A stretch of 64,000 bases of DNA, taken from Luteibacter aegosomaticola (GTDB lineage Bacteria; Pseudomonadota; Gammaproteobacteria; Xanthomonadales; Rhodanobacteraceae). The translations under genes and the position numbers were made by a program. The notes beneath the pieces are model-generated. The model made no database searches. It worked only from the letters and a program-made list of their open reading frames with translations, and was not told the origin of the DNA. Numbering within the stretch: position 1 is the stretch's first letter; every line of letters starts with the position of its first letter. Of the stretch, positions 45,828-55,427 are shown piece by piece. Location: assembly GCF_023078475.1 (NCBI RefSeq), contig NZ_CP095741.1:1116001-1180000 (forward strand). The letters are read 5' to 3'.

Positions 45828-46459
45828 AGGTGTGCGAGCGTCAGGGGCGAGGTTAGGCGGTGGTTGTCGAAGAGCGGTGCGTCGTCCCAGCGCAGGCGGC
45901 CCATGGCGATGGCGCGGACGACGGCAGGCAGAAGCGCATGTTCTTCCGCGAGGAGGCGCGTGGCCAGGGTTTCTTCCGTATCGGCAGGGCCCACGTTGAT
46001 ACGTGCCTGCGCCACGACCGGGCCACCATCGAGCTCAGCGGTGACGAAATGCACGCTGGCGCCATGCTCGGCATCGCCTGCCTCAAGGCAGCGGCGGTGG
46101 GTGTGCAGCCCCTGGTACTTCGGCAGCAGCGAAGGGTGGATGTTGATCGCGCGACCTTCCCAGGCCGACACCACCGACGCATCGATGATCCGCATGTAGC
46201 CCGCAAGCACGAGCAGGTCGGGCGTCGCCTCGGCCACCGCGCCAAACAGCGCGCGATCGAACGACACGCGGTCCGGGAAATCCTTCGGGCTCATCGCCAC
46301 GGTGGGAATGCCGGCATCGCGGGCAACCTGGAGGGCACCGGCCTTGCTCTTGTCGCTGCCGACCAGAACGAACTCCACGGGCAATCTGGCAGCGATCAGC
46401 GCAGCCAGGTTGCTGCCGCGCCCGGAGGCGAGCACGGCGACACGCAGGGGACGATCCAC
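45824..46459 (-). CDS. purN: Phosphoribosylglycinamide formyltransferase
   Basis: A 211-aa enzyme that uses 10-formyl-THF to formylate GAR in purine synthesis. Segments: VAVLASGRGSNLAAL at the start, NIHPSLLPKYQGLHTHR with the catalytic Asn and His, and ELDGGPVVAQ with the Asp region. GTG 46459 is chosen because homologues begin here and it lies 8 nt after the purM stop. The stop TAG is part of the adjoining REP arm. Confidence 0.93.
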   Translation of the reverse strand: MDRPLRVAVLASGRGSNLAALIAARLPVEFVLVGSDKSKAGALQVARDAGIPTVAMSPKDFPDRVSFDRALFGAVAEATPDLLVLAGYMRIIDASVVSAWEGRAINIHPSLLPKYQGLHTHRRCLEAGDAEHGASVHFVTAELDGGPVVAQARINVGPADTEETLATRLLAEEHALLPAVVRAIAMGRLRWDDAPLFDNHRLTSPLTLAHL

Positions 46460-46467
46460 GGGGTGGC

Positions 46468-47505
46468 TCAGGCGATGTGGACGCGCTCGTCGCCGCTGGC
46501 GGCAACGACCGAACCGATCACCCACGTATCAAGGCCATGGGCTGCGAGGACGGCCTTGGCCGCTTCAACCTGGCCCTTGTCCAGCAGCACGGTGAAGCCG
46601 ATACCGCAGTTGAAGGTGCGCCACATTTCTTCGCGGGCCACGTTGCCTTCGCGCTGCAGCCACTGGAACACCGGCGGCAGTTCCCACGACGAGGCATCGA
46701 TCGACAGGCCGAGGCCATCGGGCACGACGCGGATGATGTTTTCCTTCAGGCCGCCACCGGTGATGTGGGCCATGCCATGCACATCCACCTTCTTCAGCAG
46801 CTCGAGGACCGGCTTCACGTAAAGCGTGGTCGGTGCCATCAGTGCATCGGCCAGCTTCACGCCGCCCACGTCGGTGTCGAGCGGCGAACCGGCGCGCTCG
46901 AGGATCTTGCGGATCAGCGAGTAGCCGTTCGAATGCGGGCCCGAGGAAGCCACGCCCAGGATGACGTCGCCGGCCACGATCTTCGAGCCGTCGTTCATCT
47001 CGGACTTTTCAACCGCGGCAACGGTGAAGCCGGCCAGGTCGTATTCGCCCGGCGCGTACATGTCCGGCATTTCAGCGGTTTCGCCGCCGATCAGGGCACA
47101 GCCTGCCAGTTCGCAGCCCTTGGCGATGCCGCCGACGACCGATGCGGCCGTGTCGACATCGAGCTTGCCGGTGGCGAAATAATCGAGGAAGAACAGCGGC
47201 TCCGCGCCCTGGACCAGGACGTCGTTGACGCACATGCCCACCAGGTCGATGCCGATCGTGTCGTGGCGGCCCAGGGTGTGGGCAAGCTTGAGCTTGGTGC
47301 CCACGCCGTCGGTGCCCGAGACCAGCACGGGCTCCTTATAGCGGCCCGAAAGGTCGAAAAGGCCGCCAAAGCCGCCCAGCCCGCCCATGACTTCGGGGCG
47401 GAGGGTGCGCTTGACCATCGGCTTGATGCGCTCGACGAGGGCATTGCCGGCATCGATGTCGACGCCCGCGTCGCGGTAGGTGAGGGAGCCCTGGTCGGAG
47501 GACAT
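46468..47505 (-). CDS. purM: Phosphoribosylformylglycinamidine cyclo-ligase (AIR synthetase)
   Basis: A 345-aa enzyme that closes the imidazole ring of AIR with ATP. N-terminal [15 protein letters not shown], then [39 protein letters not shown] and [13 protein letters not shown] 47505 is chosen from homologue length; the frame is open much further, antisense to the next genes, and that extension is not coding. Operon purM-purN. Divergent from the DUF2066 gene. Confidence 0.96.
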   Translation of the reverse strand: MSSDQGSLTYRDAGVDIDAGNALVERIKPMVKRTLRPEVMGGLGGFGGLFDLSGRYKEPVLVSGTDGVGTKLKLAHTLGRHDTIGIDLVGMCVNDVLVQGAEPLFFLDYFATGKLDVDTAASVVGGIAKGCELAGCALIGGETAEMPDMYAPGEYDLAGFTVAAVEKSEMNDGSKIVAGDVILGVASSGPHSNGYSLIRKILERAGSPLDTDVGGVKLADALMAPTTLYVKPVLELLKKVDVHGMAHITGGGLKENIIRVVPDGLGLSIDASSWELPPVFQWLQREGNVAREEMWRTFNCGIGFTVLLDKGQVEAAKAVLAAHGLDTWVIGSVVAASGDERVHIA

Positions 47506-47637
47506 ACGTGGTTCCGGCGCTGATTGGAAACGCGTAATGATAGCAGCAAGCCCGCCCCCGAACCGGCCCTGCACACGGTCTGGATGGACGTTATGCCAAG
47601 GTTTGGGCAGACTTCCCGCCTTCACAGTAGCGATGCC

Positions 47638-48630
47638 ATGCCCATGCGCGCAGCCCGTGCCCTCGCCCTCTCGATGCTTTTCCTGCTGGCCGCCATCGGC
47701 CCGGCAGCGGCGCAGACCGCGATGTATACGGTTTCCGTACCCGTGCCCGACACCAGCGCGGCGGTCCGCGATCAGGCCTTTTCCAACGGCCTGACCCAGG
47801 TATTGGCCCGCGCGACGAACGGCGCGGACCCCCGGACCAAGCCGGGTTACGCCGATGCCATGAAGCAGCCGGGTGGGCTCGTCCAGCAGTACCAGTACCA
47901 GCGCACCGGCGGCGCCAATGGGGCCCCGCTGGCGCTTGAGATCACCTTCGACCCGGGCGCTATCCGCCGCGTGCTGGCCGTCGGCGACGCCGCCGCGGCG
48001 GCACCGAAGCCGCCCGTCCTGGTGATCGCCCATGACGCCACCGGCAAAATCCTCAACATGCAGGACCTGGCACCGCTGGCCCAGATGGCCGACACCCGCG
48101 GCTACCAGATCGTGACCCCGAAGGCCGATACGCCGGTGGATGCCAAGGCTATCGCTGGCGGCGACACCTCGGCCGTGGCCAACGTGGCCCGCCAGTACAA
48201 CACCGCCACCGTGCTCGTGGGCACTGTGCGCGACGACGGCACCGAGTGGACGCTCGTCAACGCGGGCCGGACCTCGAACTGGTCCGATAGCGGCGAAGCC
48301 CGTGCGGCGCTGCTCAGCAATGGCGCCAACGCCATGGCCGATAAGCTGGATCGCTCGTTCGCGGTAAACGCGGGCGGCAGCACCAGCGGCAAGGTGTGGG
48401 TCTCGGGCCTGCGCTCGGCCACGGACTACGCGGGCCTGCTCGCCACGTTCCAGAACGATCCGTCGGTGAAGTCGGTGGTGCCCGTCAGCGCCACGCCCGA
48501 TGGCGTGCTTTTCAATGTCAGCGCCGGTGCCCCTCTCGCGCGCCTTGTCGCGGGTTACGCGGCGGGTGGCCACGTGCTGGCCGCCGACGCGCACGACGGG
48601 GCCGACCTGGCCGTGCGCTGGGTGCCCTGA
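47638..48630 (+). CDS. Exported DUF2066 protein
   Basis: A 330-aa protein with a signal peptide ([26 protein letters not shown]). The first mature region ([32 protein letters not shown]) is the DUF2066 core. The rest alternates alpha/beta, with Ala and Asp rich loops. Function unknown. It heads a run with the AI-2E transporter (3-nt gap) and hda, an order kept in related genomes. ATG 47644 is also possible. Confidence 0.85.
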   Translation: MPMRAARALALSMLFLLAAIGPAAAQTAMYTVSVPVPDTSAAVRDQAFSNGLTQVLARATNGADPRTKPGYADAMKQPGGLVQQYQYQRTGGANGAPLALEITFDPGAIRRVLAVGDAAAAAPKPPVLVIAHDATGKILNMQDLAPLAQMADTRGYQIVTPKADTPVDAKAIAGGDTSAVANVARQYNTATVLVGTVRDDGTEWTLVNAGRTSNWSDSGEARAALLSNGANAMADKLDRSFAVNAGGSTSGKVWVSGLRSATDYAGLLATFQNDPSVKSVVPVSATPDGVLFNVSAGAPLARLVAGYAAGGHVLAADAHDGADLAVRWVP

Positions 48631-48633
48631 CGC

Positions 48634-49794
48634 ATGACCCAGGACACTTCGCGCCGTTGGCAGATGCTGGCGCTGGCCGCCGTCGTCATTTTCGTGATCT
48701 GGGGGCTCGCGCCGGTGCTCATGCCGTTCGCGCTGGCCGCCATGCTGGCCTACCTGGGCGATCCGCTGGCCGACCGCCTGCAACGCCTGGGCATGGGTCG
48801 CAGCTGGGCGGTGAGCATCGTGTTTACCGTGATCACCGTGATCCTCGTGGGCGTGATGCTGCTGCTGGTGCCGCTGATCCAGCGCCAGGTGAGCAATCTG
48901 ATCGATAACCTCCCGCACTACGTGGAGTGGGCACGCACCGTGGCCCTGCCATGGGTGCAGCAGCGTCTACATCTCGAGCCGGATACCTTCGATACGGACA
49001 AGGTACTGGCCACGATCCGCGAGCACATCGGCTCGATCGGCAGCATCGCCGCGCGCGCCATTACCCGCGTGACCCAGTCGGGCATGGGCATCATCACGTG
49101 GATGACCAATGCCGTGCTGATCCCGGTCGTTGCGTTCTACCTGTTGCGCGATTGGGACACGATGATCGCGCACATCCAGCGCCTCATCCCGCGCTCGATC
49201 GAGCCGACCGTGGTGCGCCTGTCGCGTGAATCCGACCAGGTTCTCGGTGCCTTCGTGCGCGGCCAGCTGCTGGTGATGCTGGCGCTTGGCGTCTTCTACG
49301 GCCTGGCGCTCACGCTCGTCGGCATCTCGATCGGCCCGCTCATCGGCATGGTCGCCGGCCTGCTCAGCTTTGTGCCGTACCTCGGCTTCATGATCGGCTT
49401 CGTGGCCGCGCTGGTCGCTGCGCTGGTGCAGTACGGTGACTGGACCCACGTGTTGCTGGTGTGCGGCGTGTTTACCGTCGGCCAGCTGCTCGAAGGTTAC
49501 GTGCTCGTCCCGCGCCTCGTTGGCGGCAAGATCGGTCTGCACCCGGTGGCGGTCATCTTCGCCGTCCTGGCAGGCGGCCATCTGTTCGGCTTCCTCGGCG
49601 TGCTGCTGGCACTGCCCGCCGCCTCGGTCGTCGTCGTGCTGTTGCGCTACGTCTTCGCGCGCTACCGCGAAAGCGACTTGTACAAGAGGCCCGCGCCCGA
49701 GGCCGAACGCCAGGCGCTTGATGTCGACGTGGATGTCGATGTGACGGTGAATACCCACCCAGGCTCGCCACGGATACCCGGCAACGGTCCATGA
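48634..49794 (+). CDS. AI-2E family transporter (PerM-like)
   Basis: A 386-aa inner-membrane protein with about eight helices. The N-terminal helices are in [20 protein letters not shown] and [17 protein letters not shown] (a family signature). A soluble helical loop is followed by a C-terminal bundle with [15 protein letters not shown], also a signature. The family includes quorum-signal exporters and Na/Li antiporters; the cargo here is unknown. The last ~25 residues are an Asp/Val repeat (DVDVDVDV). It overlaps hda by 4 nt. Confidence 0.9.
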   Translation: MTQDTSRRWQMLALAAVVIFVIWGLAPVLMPFALAAMLAYLGDPLADRLQRLGMGRSWAVSIVFTVITVILVGVMLLLVPLIQRQVSNLIDNLPHYVEWARTVALPWVQQRLHLEPDTFDTDKVLATIREHIGSIGSIAARAITRVTQSGMGIITWMTNAVLIPVVAFYLLRDWDTMIAHIQRLIPRSIEPTVVRLSRESDQVLGAFVRGQLLVMLALGVFYGLALTLVGISIGPLIGMVAGLLSFVPYLGFMIGFVAALVAALVQYGDWTHVLLVCGVFTVGQLLEGYVLVPRLVGGKIGLHPVAVIFAVLAGGHLFGFLGVLLALPAASVVVVLLRYVFARYRESDLYKRPAPEAERQALDVDVDVDVTVNTHPGSPRIPGNGP

Positions 49795-50486
49795 GTACCC
49801 AGCTTCCCCTCGCGCTGCGCTGGCCCCGTCGCCAGCGCTTCGAACATTTCCATGCCAGCGAGAACGCAGTGGCCGTGGAGGCCCTGCATGCAGCGGCTCT
49901 CGACGCTGCCGCACCGTGGGTTTACGTCTCGGGCCCGCTCGGTAGCGGCCGTACGCACCTGCTCGTGGCCGCCTGCCAGGCGGCGATCGATGCCGGGCGC
50001 AGCGCGCAGTACCTGCCCCTGGCAGGCCTGCGTGGAACCCGTGCCGCGGCGATTCGCGGCCTCGCGGGCAGCGACCTGCTGGCGATCGACGATCTCGATT
50101 CGATCGCGGGCGACCCCGACGGCGAGCATGCGCTGTTCGACACGTTCAACAGCTACAAGGCGGATGGCTGCACCTTGCTGTTCGCTGCCAACGTGGCGCC
50201 CTCTGCGTTGGGTATCGCTTTGCCCGACCTGCGCTCGCGGCTCGGCTCGCTGACCCAGGCCGTGTTGAAGCCCCTGGACGATGCGGAGCGCCGCAAGGCG
50301 CTGAAGGACCATGCCGCCAGCCGTGCCATCGAGCTGGACGACAACGTCCTCGACTGGCTATTCGCGCACCACGCACGTGATCTTGGTGCCTTGCTGGATC
50401 TGCTGGATACGCTGGACCGTGCGACGCTGGCTGCCCAGCGTCGCGTGACGATCCCGTTCCTGAAGAACCTGTTGAAGCCCGATTAG
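49791..50486 (+). CDS. hda: DnaA regulatory inactivator Hda
   Basis: A 231-aa AAA+ DnaA-like protein that, with the sliding clamp, triggers DnaA-ATP hydrolysis after initiation. The clamp-binding motif QLPLAL is at 4-9. The P-loop is GPLGSGRTHL, with Arg where DnaA has Lys, as in other Hda proteins. LLAIDDLDSIAGD is Walker B. No DnaA DNA-binding domain is present. Last gene of a three-gene run; convergent with the metallophosphoesterase gene, overlapping by 4 nt. Confidence 0.93.
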   Translation: MSTQLPLALRWPRRQRFEHFHASENAVAVEALHAAALDAAAPWVYVSGPLGSGRTHLLVAACQAAIDAGRSAQYLPLAGLRGTRAAAIRGLAGSDLLAIDDLDSIAGDPDGEHALFDTFNSYKADGCTLLFAANVAPSALGIALPDLRSRLGSLTQAVLKPLDDAERRKALKDHAASRAIELDDNVLDWLFAHHARDLGALLDLLDTLDRATLAAQRRVTIPFLKNLLKPD

Positions 50487-51478
50487 ACCTCGATCTCCTT
50501 CAGCAGCTCCTTGCTTTGCCAATCGTTGTCGCGCACGCCGTAGACCTTCAGTCGTCGCGATTCGGGCCAGTGCTCGACGATGAGATAGGTGCGTTGCGAT
50601 GCCGAGCCGCTGTTAAACACAGGGACGAAACTCCAAAAGGACGGGAGGACCTCCACGCCCATGTCACGGTGAAAATGGCCCGCAAACACGGCCTTTACCC
50701 TGTGCTTGCCGATCAGCTCCACCAGCTCGGCCGATGGCGGATTCGTCCAGTACGACGGCTTGTGGGCGTGCAGCAGCACGAAGTCCGCCGTGGTGGGCTG
50801 GTCCCATTCCGGGAGCTTCTGGGCGAGCCAGGGGACTGACGGAGTCACGTGGTACTCATAACGCGCGGAAAAGATGTCGGCGCTGTACGTGGGGGAGTTG
50901 TTGAGCTGGATGTTCACGACGCGGCTCCATCCATCGGGGACGAAGCCGTATGCCCAGCTACCCTGTTTGCCGATGGCACCACCGCCCGCGTCGTATGTGC
51001 GCTGATCCATGCCCAGCACGCGGTTTTGCATCTGGTGGCCGCGCACGTGAGCTGACAGCAGGTCCAGCGATTCCATGGCGCAGGTGAGGATCCTGCACGG
51101 AACGTTGTTGCTCAGGTTGTTCTGGTAGTCGTGGTTGCCCAAGCCCAGGTAGACGTTGTCGCCCAGGATGCGCAGCAGCTCATCCATCTTCTGGTGCTCC
51201 CATACGAACCCGTGCGAGGTCAGGTCGCCATTGACGATGACGGGAATGCGCTGGAAGGGGTGCGCCTCGCGGAAGCGGGCGATGCTTTCGTACTGCTCGC
51301 GCACCAGCGCTTCGGCGCGTGCGTTATCCGTATCGCCTCCGCGGTCGGTCTCGTCGGTCCACGGGTATTGTGGATCGGAGGTGACCACCATGATGGCCGG
51401 CGTTTCAGCGTGGGCCGTGGCGAAGCCGGTGAAGAGAAGGGTGGCCGCAAGCAGGCGGCGGGTGGCGCGTTGGCGCAT
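50483..51478 (-). CDS. Exported metallophosphoesterase (calcineurin-like)
   Basis: A 331-aa protein with a signal peptide (MRQRATRRLLAATLLFTGFATAHA). The dimetal motifs are VVTSDPQYP, VNGDLTSHG, GLGNHDYQNN, LLHAHKPSY and FAGHFHRDM, in the usual order. Two Cys (VPCRILTC) may form a disulfide. Substrate unknown; periplasmic phosphodiesters or nucleotides are likely by location. It stands alone with a hairpin at 51556 in its leader. Confidence 0.85.
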   Translation of the reverse strand: MRQRATRRLLAATLLFTGFATAHAETPAIMVVTSDPQYPWTDETDRGGDTDNARAEALVREQYESIARFREAHPFQRIPVIVNGDLTSHGFVWEHQKMDELLRILGDNVYLGLGNHDYQNNLSNNVPCRILTCAMESLDLLSAHVRGHQMQNRVLGMDQRTYDAGGGAIGKQGSWAYGFVPDGWSRVVNIQLNNSPTYSADIFSARYEYHVTPSVPWLAQKLPEWDQPTTADFVLLHAHKPSYWTNPPSAELVELIGKHRVKAVFAGHFHRDMGVEVLPSFWSFVPVFNSGSASQRTYLIVEHWPESRRLKVYGVRDNDWQSKELLKEIEV

Positions 51479-51555
51479 GGCACATTCCTTGTGTCATTGA
51501 GAGGGCGCGGCGAGGTATAGGCCGCGACTGACACGTTAGCGAGGGAATGGCCGAT

Positions 51556-51584
51556 ACGGAATGAGGGTAATGCCCTCATTCCGT
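51556..51584. repeat. Perfect 12-bp inverted repeat between suhB and the metallophosphoesterase gene
   Basis: ACGGAATGAGGG-TAATG-CCCTCATTCCGT. It lies 19 nt after the suhB stop and 78 nt before the next start on the same strand. No T tract follows on either strand. It may be a processing or stabilising hairpin for suhB mRNA or an operator for the next gene. Confidence 0.75.
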
Positions 51585-51602
51585 GTCAGGTAAAGCTGAC
51601 GC

Positions 51603-52409
51603 TTACTCGGTGCCGAGCAGGCGCGGGGTCGCGTTGGCCGTGATCACTTCCGTCATCGCGGCGGCGACCTTGTGGTTACCGGCAATGATGTTGCCGCTCT
51701 CGGGCAGGCCTTCGCGCCCGGCGAAATCGTTGTAGACGCCACCCGCCTCGCGAACGAGCAGGGCGCCAGCGGCCATGTCCCACGGCTGCAGGCCCGGCTC
51801 GAAGTAACCATCGAGGCGGCCGGCGGCGACGTAGGCCAGGTCGAGCGCGGCCGAGCCCATGCGGCGGATATCTTCCGCCTCGCGGAGCAGTGCCTGGGTC
51901 ATGCCCAGCTGCGATTCGAGGTGGTTGCGCACGCGATAGGGGTAACCCGTGCCGAGCAGGGCGCCGTTGAGGCTATCGCGGCGGCCGACGCGGATGCGAC
52001 GGTCGTTGAGGTACGCGCCATCGCCCTTGCTGGCGGTGAAGAGCTCATCGCGCAGCGGGTCGAACACCACGCCGTACACCGGCTCGCCCTTGTCGAGCAG
52101 CGCGATGGAGACGGAGAAGTGCGGGATGCCGCGCAGGTAGTTATGCGTGCCATCGAGCGGATCGATGACCCACACCAGCGGGCCCTTGCCGGTCTGGCCG
52201 GATTCCTCGCCCACGATGGCGTGGGTGGGGTAGGCGCGGCGGAGTTCCTTGACGATCTCGGCTTCGGCGAGGCGATCGACCTCGGAGGCGAAGTCCATCC
52301 GCTGCTTCTCGACGACCGCGAGGCCTTCGATGCGGTTCATGTAGCGCAGGATGATGTTTCCTGCGGAGCGCGCGGCGCGCGCCGCGACGTTGACGGCGGG
52401 TCTTGGCAT
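51603..52409 (-). CDS. suhB: Inositol monophosphatase family protein SuhB
   Basis: A 268-aa Mg-dependent phosphatase that in E. coli also takes part in rRNA antitermination. Metal ligands: GEES at 67-70, then WVIDPLDGTHN with D83 and D86, and QPWDMAAGALLVREAGG. ATG 52409 (MPRPAVNV) matches homologues; the frame is open to 52556. It is divergent from trmJ, an order conserved in gammaproteobacteria. Confidence 0.94.
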   Translation of the reverse strand: MPRPAVNVAARAARSAGNIILRYMNRIEGLAVVEKQRMDFASEVDRLAEAEIVKELRRAYPTHAIVGEESGQTGKGPLVWVIDPLDGTHNYLRGIPHFSVSIALLDKGEPVYGVVFDPLRDELFTASKGDGAYLNDRRIRVGRRDSLNGALLGTGYPYRVRNHLESQLGMTQALLREAEDIRRMGSAALDLAYVAAGRLDGYFEPGLQPWDMAAGALLVREAGGVYNDFAGREGLPESGNIIAGNHKVAAAMTEVITANATPRLLGTE

Positions 52410-52545
52410 GGGGATCGGCTTGGCAAAAGAACAGGGGAGGCGGTCGAAAGCCGCGTCGGCCGGGGAGTCTACCACCGGGGGCCGTCCCGCCCAAGTCACG
52501 GGCCGGTGTAGACTTTCCGGTCCTGATGATTCCCAGCTGGCGCCC

Positions 52546-53322
52546 ATGGCCCCCACGCCCTACGACCACTTCCGCTTCGTCCTCGTCCGCACCTCGCATT
52601 CGGGCAATATCGGCTCGGCCGCCCGCGCCATCCGCACCATGGGCTTCGATCGGCTGACCCTGGTGGCGCCGAATCGCTTCCCCGACCCCGAAGCCACCGC
52701 GCTGGCGGCCGGTGCGGACGATGTCCTGGCCAACGCCGTGGTGGTCGATGACGTGGTCGGCGGCCTGGCCGGCACGACCTTCGCCCTGGGCCTGTCGGCG
52801 CGCCGCCGCGGGGTGAACATTCCTGAGCTGGATCCGCGCGAGGGCGCTGCCCAGGCGATCGCCGCCGCACGCCGGGGCGAGCAGGTGGCCCTGGTGTTCG
52901 GCAACGAGCGTACCGGCCTGGAGAACGATGAGCTTTCGCGCTGCCACGCCATGGTGCGCATCCCGAGCGTGGACGACTTCAGCTCGCTGAACCTCTCACA
53001 GGCGGTCCAGGTCGTGGCCTACGAGATCCGTACGGCGTTGCTGGCGGAGCAGGCGCAGGCTGCGCCGGTGGCAGAGCCGGCTGAGGTCGATCCAGATGAA
53101 GTGCCGGCCGACGCCGAACAGGTCGAACGCTTCTTCACCCACCTGGGCGAGACGCTGGACGACATCGAGTTCCACAAGGGCCGCTCGCCGACCACCATCA
53201 TGCTCAAGCTGCGCAAGCTGTTCCTCCGCGCCCGCCCGGAACTGCGCGAGCTGCGCATCCTCCACGGCATCCTGGCCGACGCCCAGCGCATGGCCGATAT
53301 GGCCCATAAGAAGGGCGACTGA
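52546..53322 (+). CDS. trmJ: tRNA (cytidine/uridine-2'-O-)-methyltransferase TrmJ
   Basis: A 258-aa SPOUT-class enzyme that methylates the 2'-OH of position 32 in tRNAs. FVLVRTSHSGNIGSAARAIRTMG at the N-terminus (here in two parts: VLVRTSHSGNIGS and AARAIRTMG), then LVFGNERTGLEND and SSLNLSQAVQVVAYE of the knot. ATG 52546 is chosen from the conserved N-terminus. The C-terminal extension is typical of TrmJ. Confidence 0.94.
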   Translation: MAPTPYDHFRFVLVRTSHSGNIGSAARAIRTMGFDRLTLVAPNRFPDPEATALAAGADDVLANAVVVDDVVGGLAGTTFALGLSARRRGVNIPELDPREGAAQAIAAARRGEQVALVFGNERTGLENDELSRCHAMVRIPSVDDFSSLNLSQAVQVVAYEIRTALLAEQAQAAPVAEPAEVDPDEVPADAEQVERFFTHLGETLDDIEFHKGRSPTTIMLKLRKLFLRARPELRELRILHGILADAQRMADMAHKKGD

Positions 53323-53342
53323 CGCTTCGCATCAGGGGCAGG

Positions 53343-53951
53343 TCACACCAGGTCGCGGAAGAATTTCAGTAGCGCGTGGCTGAAGGTGGCCGAAAGTGCC
53401 ACGGCCGCCAGGGTCGAGGCCCACACTGCCAGCAGCAGAGCCCCATCCCGCTCCACCAGCGCAAACGCGAACGCCACCAACATGCCGCCGAACAGGTAGT
53501 TGGTGAAGGGGATCGGTAGCGCGAGCAGGAGCCCGATCAGGATCATCACCGCGCCCGAAATGAAGGTGAAAGGCCGACGGGTGAGCCGCTGCAGTCGCGG
53601 CTTGCAGGCCTTCTCCAGCCGCCCGCTGAAGGGCGCGATGCGGTCAAGGAAGCGCAGAAGCCCGTCTCTCGACATCGTGCGTCGTTTGAGAAATCCCGGA
53701 ATCCACGGCTGTTCCAGCCCGATCAGCATCTCCAGACCCAGCCCGACGACCAGCACGCCCATGATGCCGCCGATGCCCACGGGTACCGGAATGAAGTTGG
53801 GGATGGCGAGCAGGAGCAGCAGGAAGCCGAACGCGCGCCGCTTCAAGGGTTCGAGCAACTGCTCGACGGTGATCCGCTCGCCCGGCGCGGAAAGCGCAGC
53901 CGCCCGGAGCAGGGCGGCGGTCTTTTCTTCGCGGGGCTCTTTGTCGGTCAT
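53343..53951 (-). CDS. ExoD family membrane protein
   Basis: A 202-aa inner-membrane protein with about four helices. LLLLLAIPNFIPVPVGIGG near residues 44-62 is a family hallmark, and a PIPFTNYLFGGMLVA segment comes later. In rhizobia ExoD affects exopolysaccharide output and alkaline tolerance. It stands between trmJ (convergent) and the CBS protein (same strand, 42-nt gap). The precise role here is unknown. Confidence 0.85.
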   Translation of the reverse strand: MTDKEPREEKTAALLRAAALSAPGERITVEQLLEPLKRRAFGFLLLLLAIPNFIPVPVGIGGIMGVLVVGLGLEMLIGLEQPWIPGFLKRRTMSRDGLLRFLDRIAPFSGRLEKACKPRLQRLTRRPFTFISGAVMILIGLLLALPIPFTNYLFGGMLVAFAFALVERDGALLLAVWASTLAAVALSATFSHALLKFFRDLV

Positions 53952-53993
53952 GGCCCGAGCGTTGCCAGCGGGCCTTGAACCGAGGATGAGCGG

Positions 53994-55310
53994 TTACTCC
54001 TCGACCACCGTTTCGTCGGGCACGCTGCTGACCAGCACCTTGTCGATGCGCGCGCCATCCATGTCCACGACCTCGAAGCGGTGGCCTTGCCAGGCGAAGG
54101 ATTCGCCCGCGTGCGGGATGTGCCCGAACGCCGTGGTGACCATGCCCGCCACGGTGCGGAAGTCGTGCTCTTCTTCGTTGGGCAGGCGATCCAGCTGGAG
54201 CAGTTCACGCAGGTCATCGGCCGGCAGCGCCCCGTCGAGCAGCCAGCTGCCGTCGTCGCGGCGGATGATCGGGCCGTCCTGGGCCGCGTCGTCCACCGCG
54301 GGCGCGGTCGCGCCGACCACCGCGGAGAGCAGGTCGTTCAGCGTCACCAGGCCCTCGATATCGCCGTATTCGTCCACGGCCAGCGCCAGCTGGGTATCCG
54401 CGTCACGGAACGACTCCAGCAGGTCGAGGGCACGTGCCGTGGCCGGCACGAACAGTGGCCGGGCCACATGGGCGAACAGGTCGACGTCGCCGGTCTGGAG
54501 GAAACGGATGAGCGATTTGACCTCTACCGTGCCGATCACCTCGCTTTCGTCACGGCGGTACACCGGGTAGCGCGAGAACGGCGTCTGGCGGAGGACCTCG
54601 AGGTTGTCCTCGCGCGGCGCGGCGATATCCAGCCACGCGATCTTCATGCGCGGGGTCATCACCGAGCCAACGGTGCGGTCGCCCAGGCGCAGCACGCGGT
54701 TCACCATGTTGCGCTCGTCGCTGTCCAGGATGCCCTGTTCGGCACTTTCGGCCACCAGCAGGCGGATTTCTTCTTCCGTCGCCGCGTTCGCGCCCTTCCG
54801 GTGCAGGCCGAGCACCCGCAGGATCCCGGTGGACACGTGGTTGAGCAGCCATACGAGGGGCAGGGTGATCCGCGATACCACCAGCATCGGCATGGCGATC
54901 TGGCTGGCGATCCGCTCGGGCGCGGTGAGGGCGGCGCGCTTGGGCACCAGTTCGCCCACGATGATCTGGATCAGGGACATCAGCAGGAAGCCAATCAGCC
55001 AGCCGAGCACCCGCATGTAGGGCTCCAGCCACTGGGGGCCGTCGCCGTGGATCAGCTCGGCGAAGTGCTCGGCCAGCTGGTCGCCGGCCAGGGCGCCCGT
55101 GATCAGGATGATCAGGGTCATGCCGACCTGAACGGTCGAGAGGAACTGCTCCGGCGCTTCGGCCAGCTGGAGCGCCACCCGGGCACGCCGGCTGTCGCGG
55201 GCCATCTGTTTCAGGCGGCTCTTGCGCGAAGCCACCACGGACATCTCGGACAAGGCGAAAAACGCGTTGCCGAGGGAAAGGACGAAGACGAGCAGGAGTT
55301 CGGTGAGCAT
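53994..55310 (-). CDS. Hemolysin-family CNNM/CBS membrane protein (CorB/YfjD-like)
   Basis: A 438-aa protein: CNNM (DUF21) membrane domain with about four helices (1-190), starting LTELLLVFVLSLGNAFFALSE, then a CBS pair (about 205-330), then a CorC/HlyC domain (about 345-435). The older name hemolysin is misleading. Family members take part in Mg2+ or other divalent cation transport. The motif LSEMSVVASRKSRL is typical. It starts 117 nt from the divergent DUF47 gene. Confidence 0.9.
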   Translation of the reverse strand: MLTELLLVFVLSLGNAFFALSEMSVVASRKSRLKQMARDSRRARVALQLAEAPEQFLSTVQVGMTLIILITGALAGDQLAEHFAELIHGDGPQWLEPYMRVLGWLIGFLLMSLIQIIVGELVPKRAALTAPERIASQIAMPMLVVSRITLPLVWLLNHVSTGILRVLGLHRKGANAATEEEIRLLVAESAEQGILDSDERNMVNRVLRLGDRTVGSVMTPRMKIAWLDIAAPREDNLEVLRQTPFSRYPVYRRDESEVIGTVEVKSLIRFLQTGDVDLFAHVARPLFVPATARALDLLESFRDADTQLALAVDEYGDIEGLVTLNDLLSAVVGATAPAVDDAAQDGPIIRRDDGSWLLDGALPADDLRELLQLDRLPNEEEHDFRTVAGMVTTAFGHIPHAGESFAWQGHRFEVVDMDGARIDKVLVSSVPDETVVEE

Positions 55311-55427
55311 GTGCAGGGCTATATACCAGACACGGCCAGTAAGGTCTTGCCGGGCGGATGCACCAAGGGTGGGCCGAGGTCCGGTAACATAAGCGTCATA
55401 TTCCCCGATGATCCCCCAGGCAACCCC

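Noticed and set aside
46471..48918. A minus-strand frame continuing far upstream of purM
   Set aside because: The extension is antisense to the DUF2066 and AI-2E genes, rich in His/Arg/Gly, and has no domain. It is a high-GC shadow of the opposite strand; purM starts at 47505.
49946..49981. Arg instead of Lys in the P-loop of Hda as a possible defect
   Set aside because: Other Hda proteins, including that of E. coli as I recall it, also carry Arg here, so it is normal for the family.
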